From the NCBI RefSeq assembly GCF_002737765.1, contig NZ_PEGG01000045.1:1-10626 (forward strand): a stretch of 10,626 nucleotides of DNA, in the 5' to 3' direction. A program made the position numbers and the translations under genes. Shown one piece after another: positions 7,500 to 10,626 of the stretch (its first letter is position 1; each line of letters starts with the position of its first letter). Origin of the DNA: Caulobacter sp. B11. GTDB lineage: Bacteria; Pseudomonadota; Alphaproteobacteria; Caulobacterales; Caulobacteraceae. The notes under the pieces are model-generated. The model saw nothing but the letters and a program-made list of their open reading frames with translations. It did not search any database and was not told the DNA's origin.

Positions 7500-8173
7500 G
7501 CGGTGGTCCTGCTGCATCTCTACTATCCCGACCTGATCGAGGAGTTCGCGGACCGGCTGGCCGCCCTGGACGGGCTGGCGGACATCGCCATCACCTTCCC
7601 CGACACCTGGACCCCGGACGAGCTGGCGCGGCTGGCCGCGGCCTTCCCGCGCGCCCGCCTCGCCCCGACCCCCAATGTCGGCCGCGACATCGCGCCGTTC
7701 ATCGCCGCCCTCGGCTGGGCCCGGCAGGCCGGATATCCGTTGTTCTGTAAGCTTCACTCCAAGCGTTCGCCGCACCTGGCGCAAGGCGACGCGTGGCGTG
7801 AGGCGCTGCTGTCGCCGCTGCTCGGCGCGCCGGCCGCGGCGGTCGCCCAACTGCAGGCCAACGCCGATGTCGGGCTGCTGGCGGCGGGCGCCACGCGCAC
7901 CCGCCTGGGGACGCACGGCGTCATGCACAACAACGCCGGGGGATGGCCATGCTCGCCAGCCGGTTGGGCTTCGCCTATGGCGACGACACGGAGTTTCCGG
8001 CGGGGACGATGTTCTGGGGCCGGACGGCGGCGTTCGGGGCCCTGACCCAGGGCGCGCCCTTGCCGTTCGAGCTTGAACTGGGCCGTATCGACGGGACCCT
8101 GGCCCACGCCCTGGAGCGGGCGATGGGCGCGATCGTCGTGGCCTCTGGCCACCGGGCGGACTGGAGCCTTTGA
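7500..8173 (+). other. RgpF (rhamnan synthesis F) domain region
   Basis: The segment runs AVVLLHLYYPDLIEEF, AITFPDTWTPDEL, NVGRDIAPFIAALG, LFCKLHSKRSPHLAQGDAWRE, then after the G-run at 7938-7942 changes frame to MAMLASRLGFAYGDD, FPAGTMFWGRTAAF and IDGTLAHALERAMG before TGA at 8171-8173. Order and motifs fit the RgpF family, first linked to rhamnose-glucose polysaccharide synthesis in streptococci and common in O-antigen clusters. The domain is C-terminal to WbsX in the same gene. A rhamnose-containing product is possible but not shown. Confidence 0.8.
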
Positions 8174-8228
8174 GGGTGATGGGGTCCTTGGCGCGTATTC
8201 GGGGACGTCTGGAGCAGGCCCGGGGCTG

Positions 8229-9432
8229 ATGCGCCGGGTCGAGGCCCTGCCCTTGCGCATCGAACCTGAACTGGCCGTCCTGCGCGAGGTCCCGGCCGTG
8301 GCCGACCTGACCGCCCAGACCCCGCCGTCGCCCGGCGTGGTCGTTCAGTTGGAGACGGCCCAGCACATTCCCGAAGAGGTCATGCTGGCGCGGCTGGCCG
8401 GCCGCACCGACGGTCACGACATGCCCCCTGGCACGCCGGCCATGGCGGAGCCCCCATGGCGGGGGTGATGGTGTCGCGCGTCGCCCAGGCGCTCCACCTG
8501 CCGGAATATGGCGCGGTGATCACCCAGGACGGCGCGTGCTGCGCTCTTCGGTGGCCGAGGCGCTCTACCTGACCCCCAGCCTGGCGGCCCTGCCCGGGGT
8601 GGCCATGGTCGACGGCATGCCGCGATTGACGGTGCGTCGCGGCATGCCGGTGATCGATCGCGGGGCGGTGTTCATGGCCTGGGGCGGCCGCTTCAACTAT
8701 GGCCACTTCCTGATCGACTGCATGGCGGCGCTGGCGGCCCTGGAGCGGTGCGGCCTGACCGAGCGCTTCACCCTCATCACCCCGGCGCTCAATGACTGGC
8801 AGAGAGAGACCCTGCGCCTGTTCCTGGGCGAGCGCCGCGCGGCGCGCGTGCGGGAGATCACCGCGCCGGTCATCCATATCGACGACGCGGTCTTCGCCAG
8901 CGCGATGGACCATTTTCTGCATGCGCCCAATCGACCGCTCGATGTGGTCCGGGCCCGGATGCTGGCGGCCGTCGACGAGCCCCCGACCGGCGTCTCGCGG
9001 CTCTATGTCAACCGCCTCAGCGACACCAAGCGCCCCCTGGTCAATGAACTGGAGCTGGAGGCGGCCCTGGTGGCGCGCGGCTTTGTCTCCGTGGCCCCGG
9101 AAACCCTGTCCCTGAGCCGCCAGATCGCGCTGTTCCGCGACGCAGACGTCATCGTGGGTCCCACGGGCGCGGCCCTGGCCAATGTGCTGTTCTGCAAGCC
9201 CGGAGCCCAGGTGTTCGAACTGCAGCCGACCAATTTCATCGGCATCTGGGCGCGGGGGCTCAGCCATTTCGTCGAGGCCAGTTGGCATGGCTTCTTCGCG
9301 CCCTCGCCCCTGTCGGAAACCGATATCCATATCGAGGGCGTTCCCAAGCCCGGGGTCAGCTTCCGCTGGCGGATCGAAACCCCGGAGGTGCTCGCCTGGA
9401 TCGATCGGGGCCTCGAGCATGACAAGACCTGA
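8229..9432 (+). pseudogene. GT61 (DUF563) glycosyltransferase, first copy, two frameshifts
   Basis: The proposed start is ATG 8229 (MRRVEALPLRIEPEL), with GGAG at 8211-8214 as a distant ribosome binding site. Reading begins in frame 0 to GTPAMAEPP (about 8453), moves to frame 2 for MAGVMVSRVAQALHLPEYGA, then to frame 1 from VLRSSVAEALYL (8536) to the stop. Adding one base at each break (C-run 8451-8455 and G at 8535-8536) gives 1206 bp, 401 residues, close to the family's usual size and to the neighbouring copy. Motifs are NYGHFLIDCMAAL (GHF near 159), RLYVNRL, DADVIVGPTGAALANVLF (GPTG near 311) and AQVFELQPTN. The intact part (8536-9432) spans most of the catalytic domain. GT61 enzymes transfer pentoses or hexoses; the substrate is unknown here. 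It lies 55 bases after the RgpF stop. Confidence 0.82.
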
Positions 9433-9447
9433 GCCCGGGGCGTCGCG

Positions 9448-10590
9448 GTGAGGATCGGCGGCCACCTGACCGTTCAGGACCTGCCGCCCGGCGAGGTTCA
9501 GCCGCGCCCCCTGTGGGCGGCCCGGGCCCGTCTGTCGCGCGCCCAGACCCGGGTCGACCGGCTGTCGGTTTCCGAGGCCGAGCTGTTCGAGCTGGGCCAG
9601 ACCCTGGATCGCGCCAGCGGCGTCGACGCCCTGGGCCCCGACCACTGCCTTTCGGCGACGCAGTATCTGTCGCGGCCGTTCGTCCGTTGCACGGCGGCCA
9701 ATATCGTCTGGACCCGCGGGGCCAAGGCGATCGCCGCCCCGAGGCGCGGCCTGATCGATGATTTCCACGTCGGTCCGGCCGGCGTCTGGCCCGGCGGCCT
9801 GATCGAGCAGGACCTGCAGAAGGACGCGGCGGGCTGGCGCAGCCGGCGCGGCGCCAAGCTCGAGATCGTGGCGGGCGCCAGCATCCCGCTTTGCCATTAC
9901 GGCCAGCGGGCCTTCGGGCATTTCGTGCTGGACGGGCTGCTGCAGGTCTATCTCCATCGCGAGGCGCTCGCCGCGGGCGAGGCCAGGCTGGTTCACTGGC
10001 CGTTCGAGAGCCCGTGGATGGAGGATCTGCTGACCCGCTGCGGCGCCCCGGCCTCGGCGCGTCGGGTCCTGAGCGGCGATCTCGTTCTGCTGGAGACGGC
10101 GCATCTGTCTTCAGCCCTGGCCGGTCATGGCGTCTATTTCCCGGGAGGCTTCGCCCTGGGGTTCTTCGACTGGCTGAGGGATCGACTGACGGACCCGGCC
10201 GCCGACCGGCCCGAGGCCGGCAAGCGCCTGTATGTTCGCCGCGATCCTGACGGCTCGCGGCCGGTTCTCGATCAGGACCGCCTGGAGGCTTTTCTGGCGG
10301 CGCGCGGGTTCGAGGTTCTGGATTCGCGCCAGGACCGCATCGACCAGCAGGCCCAGAAGATCGCGGGCGCGGATCTCCTGCTGTCGAGCTGGGGCTCTGG
10401 CGCGACCTTGGCGCCGCTGCTGGGCGGCGCCCGTCAGGTCGTGGAGTTGACGCCGGAAACGGTGACCGATCCCTGGTTCGCCCGTCAGGCCGCCGTCCAT
10501 GGGCTCAGCTACACGCCGATCATCCATCCTCGACGGACGGCGCGATCATTCCAGACCTGGCGCGCATCGGGGCGACGCTTGATCGCCTGA
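9448..10590 (+). CDS. GT61 (DUF563) glycosyltransferase, second copy
   Basis: The start is GTG 9448, 15 bases after the previous gene's stop and in the same frame; no strong ribosome binding site is seen, and translation may be coupled. As read the product is 380 residues. Motifs parallel the preceding gene: AFGHFVLDGLLQVY (FGHF at 156-159), KRLYVRRDPDG, AGADLLLSSWGSGATLAPLL (SSWGSG from 313) and ARQVVELTPET. The two look like diverged tandem paralogues. The last 20 residues as written are Arg/Ser-rich and unlike the family. After CATCC at 10525-10529 the alternative frame reads STDGAIIPDLARIGATLDRL and stops at 10599-10601, so a missing C is likely and the true end may be 10601. The acceptor is probably the same glycan exported by the ABC pair. 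Confidence 0.88.
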   Translation: MRIGGHLTVQDLPPGEVQPRPLWAARARLSRAQTRVDRLSVSEAELFELGQTLDRASGVDALGPDHCLSATQYLSRPFVRCTAANIVWTRGAKAIAAPRRGLIDDFHVGPAGVWPGGLIEQDLQKDAAGWRSRRGAKLEIVAGASIPLCHYGQRAFGHFVLDGLLQVYLHREALAAGEARLVHWPFESPWMEDLLTRCGAPASARRVLSGDLVLLETAHLSSALAGHGVYFPGGFALGFFDWLRDRLTDPAADRPEAGKRLYVRRDPDGSRPVLDQDRLEAFLAARGFEVLDSRQDRIDQQAQKIAGADLLLSSWGSGATLAPLLGGARQVVELTPETVTDPWFARQAAVHGLSYTPIIHPRRTARSFQTWRASGRRLIA

Positions 10591-10601
10591 CGCCAGGCTG
10601 A

Positions 10602-10626
10602 AGGGTCGTTTCAAGGTGTCAGGGTC
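10602..10626. other. Short tail after the last gene
   Basis: Only 25 bases remain. I see no start codon with a ribosome binding site, no hairpin and no recognisable site in them. Confidence 0.5.

Larger units (their letters stand above)
5739..8173 (+). pseudogene. Frameshifted accessory module-WbsX (GH99-like)-RgpF fusion glycan protein
   Basis: The start is ATG 5739, sharing ATGA with the ATPase stop; ATG 5721 in the same frame is an alternative. The order of the repaired product is: accessory module copy C (about 13-123), a basic Arg/Ala-rich linker (about 127-190), a WbsX/GH99-like domain from KVIAFYLP (218) through WANENWTRRW (326) to NAWNEWAEG (533), then an RgpF domain with LLHLYYPDL (about 591), NVGRDIAPF (646) and CKLHSKRSPH (670). 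As written it is broken by seven inferred single-base indels: near 6411-6413 (+C), 6460 (-T), 6474-6476 (+A), 6497-6499 (+T), 7183-7185 (-G), 7359-7362 (-G) and 7938-7942 (-G). Net repair adds one base, giving 2436 bp and 811 residues. Homologues sit in O-antigen and rhamnan clusters; a role in glycan assembly is likely, but the exact reaction is uncertain. All the breaks are at homopolymers, so the gene may be intact in the organism. Confidence 0.8.

Noticed and set aside
6467..7750. Independent 427-codon gene starting inside the WbsX region
   Set aside because: Its first part is genuine WbsX sequence, but after 7185 it reads Arg/Pro-rich out-of-frame protein. It is a product of the frameshifts and not a separate gene.
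7350..8045. Separate RgpF gene starting at ATG 7350
   Set aside because: The ATG lies inside NAWNEWAEG of the WbsX domain, and the first codons finish the WbsX C-terminus, so it is better read as part of the fusion.
7239..8417. Antisense open frame of 392 codons over the WbsX-RgpF region
   Set aside because: I considered it because the + strand gene is broken here, but its product is Arg/Gly/Pro-rich without motifs while the + strand carries RgpF motifs.
6310..8540. Programmed ribosomal frameshifting as the cause of the frame changes
   Set aside because: There are too many sites, in both directions, with no slippery heptamer plus downstream structure of a known type; homopolymer length error is simpler.
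8380..10104. Long antisense open frame of 574 codons over the two GT61 genes
   Set aside because: It mirrors real genes in GC-rich DNA, its product is Gln/His/Arg/Asp-rich with no motif, and both + strand genes under it have clear family motifs.

Overview
This is a GC-rich window in which every credible gene lies on the + strand. It carries a surface-polysaccharide (O-antigen, capsule or similar) biosynthesis and export cluster. GC-rich third codon positions and the kinds of gene present suggest an alphaproteobacterium, perhaps Caulobacteraceae-like; that placement is inferred from style and not from a marker gene.

Layout. (1) 1-1232: the 3' part of a DxD glycosyltransferase (GT92 / Glyco_tranf_2_4 type) fused to a C-terminal F5/8 type C (discoidin) domain; its 5' end is outside the window. 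(2) 1293-4100: a 935-residue protein with two N-terminal copies of a beta-rich accessory module followed by two GT2 (GT-A) domains. (3) 4209-5006 and 5017-5742: the permease and short ATPase of an ABC-2 polysaccharide exporter (Wzm/Wzt, KpsM/KpsT class). (4) 5739-8173: a broken gene whose repaired product is about 811 residues: a third copy of the accessory module, a basic linker, a WbsX/GH99-like domain and an RgpF (rhamnan synthesis F) domain. (5) 8229-9432 and 9448-10590/10601: two tandem GT61 (DUF563) glycosyltransferases, the first broken and the second probably with a frameshifted C-terminus.

How the genes work together: the GT2, GT92-like, WbsX/RgpF and GT61 proteins would assemble or decorate a polysaccharide on a lipid carrier in the cytoplasm, and the ABC-2 pair would export it. 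From 4209 onward the genes are nearly contiguous (10 bp gap, 4 bp overlap, 55 bp gap, 15 bp gap), as in one operon.

Most notable points. First, I infer eleven single-base frameshifts, each explained by a homopolymer one base too long or too short. Four fall within about 90 bp (6411-6499). Repairing them restores continuous family motifs and multiple-of-three lengths, which points to residual sequencing error more than gene decay, although the 1.23-5.74 kb stretch is free of them. Second, an accessory module with an LYLDYGD-like and an LRFDPS-like motif occurs three times in two different glycan genes; I cannot name its family. Third, the ABC ATPase seems to lack about five residues just before Walker A. 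I found no RNA genes, mobile elements, CRISPR arrays or origins.
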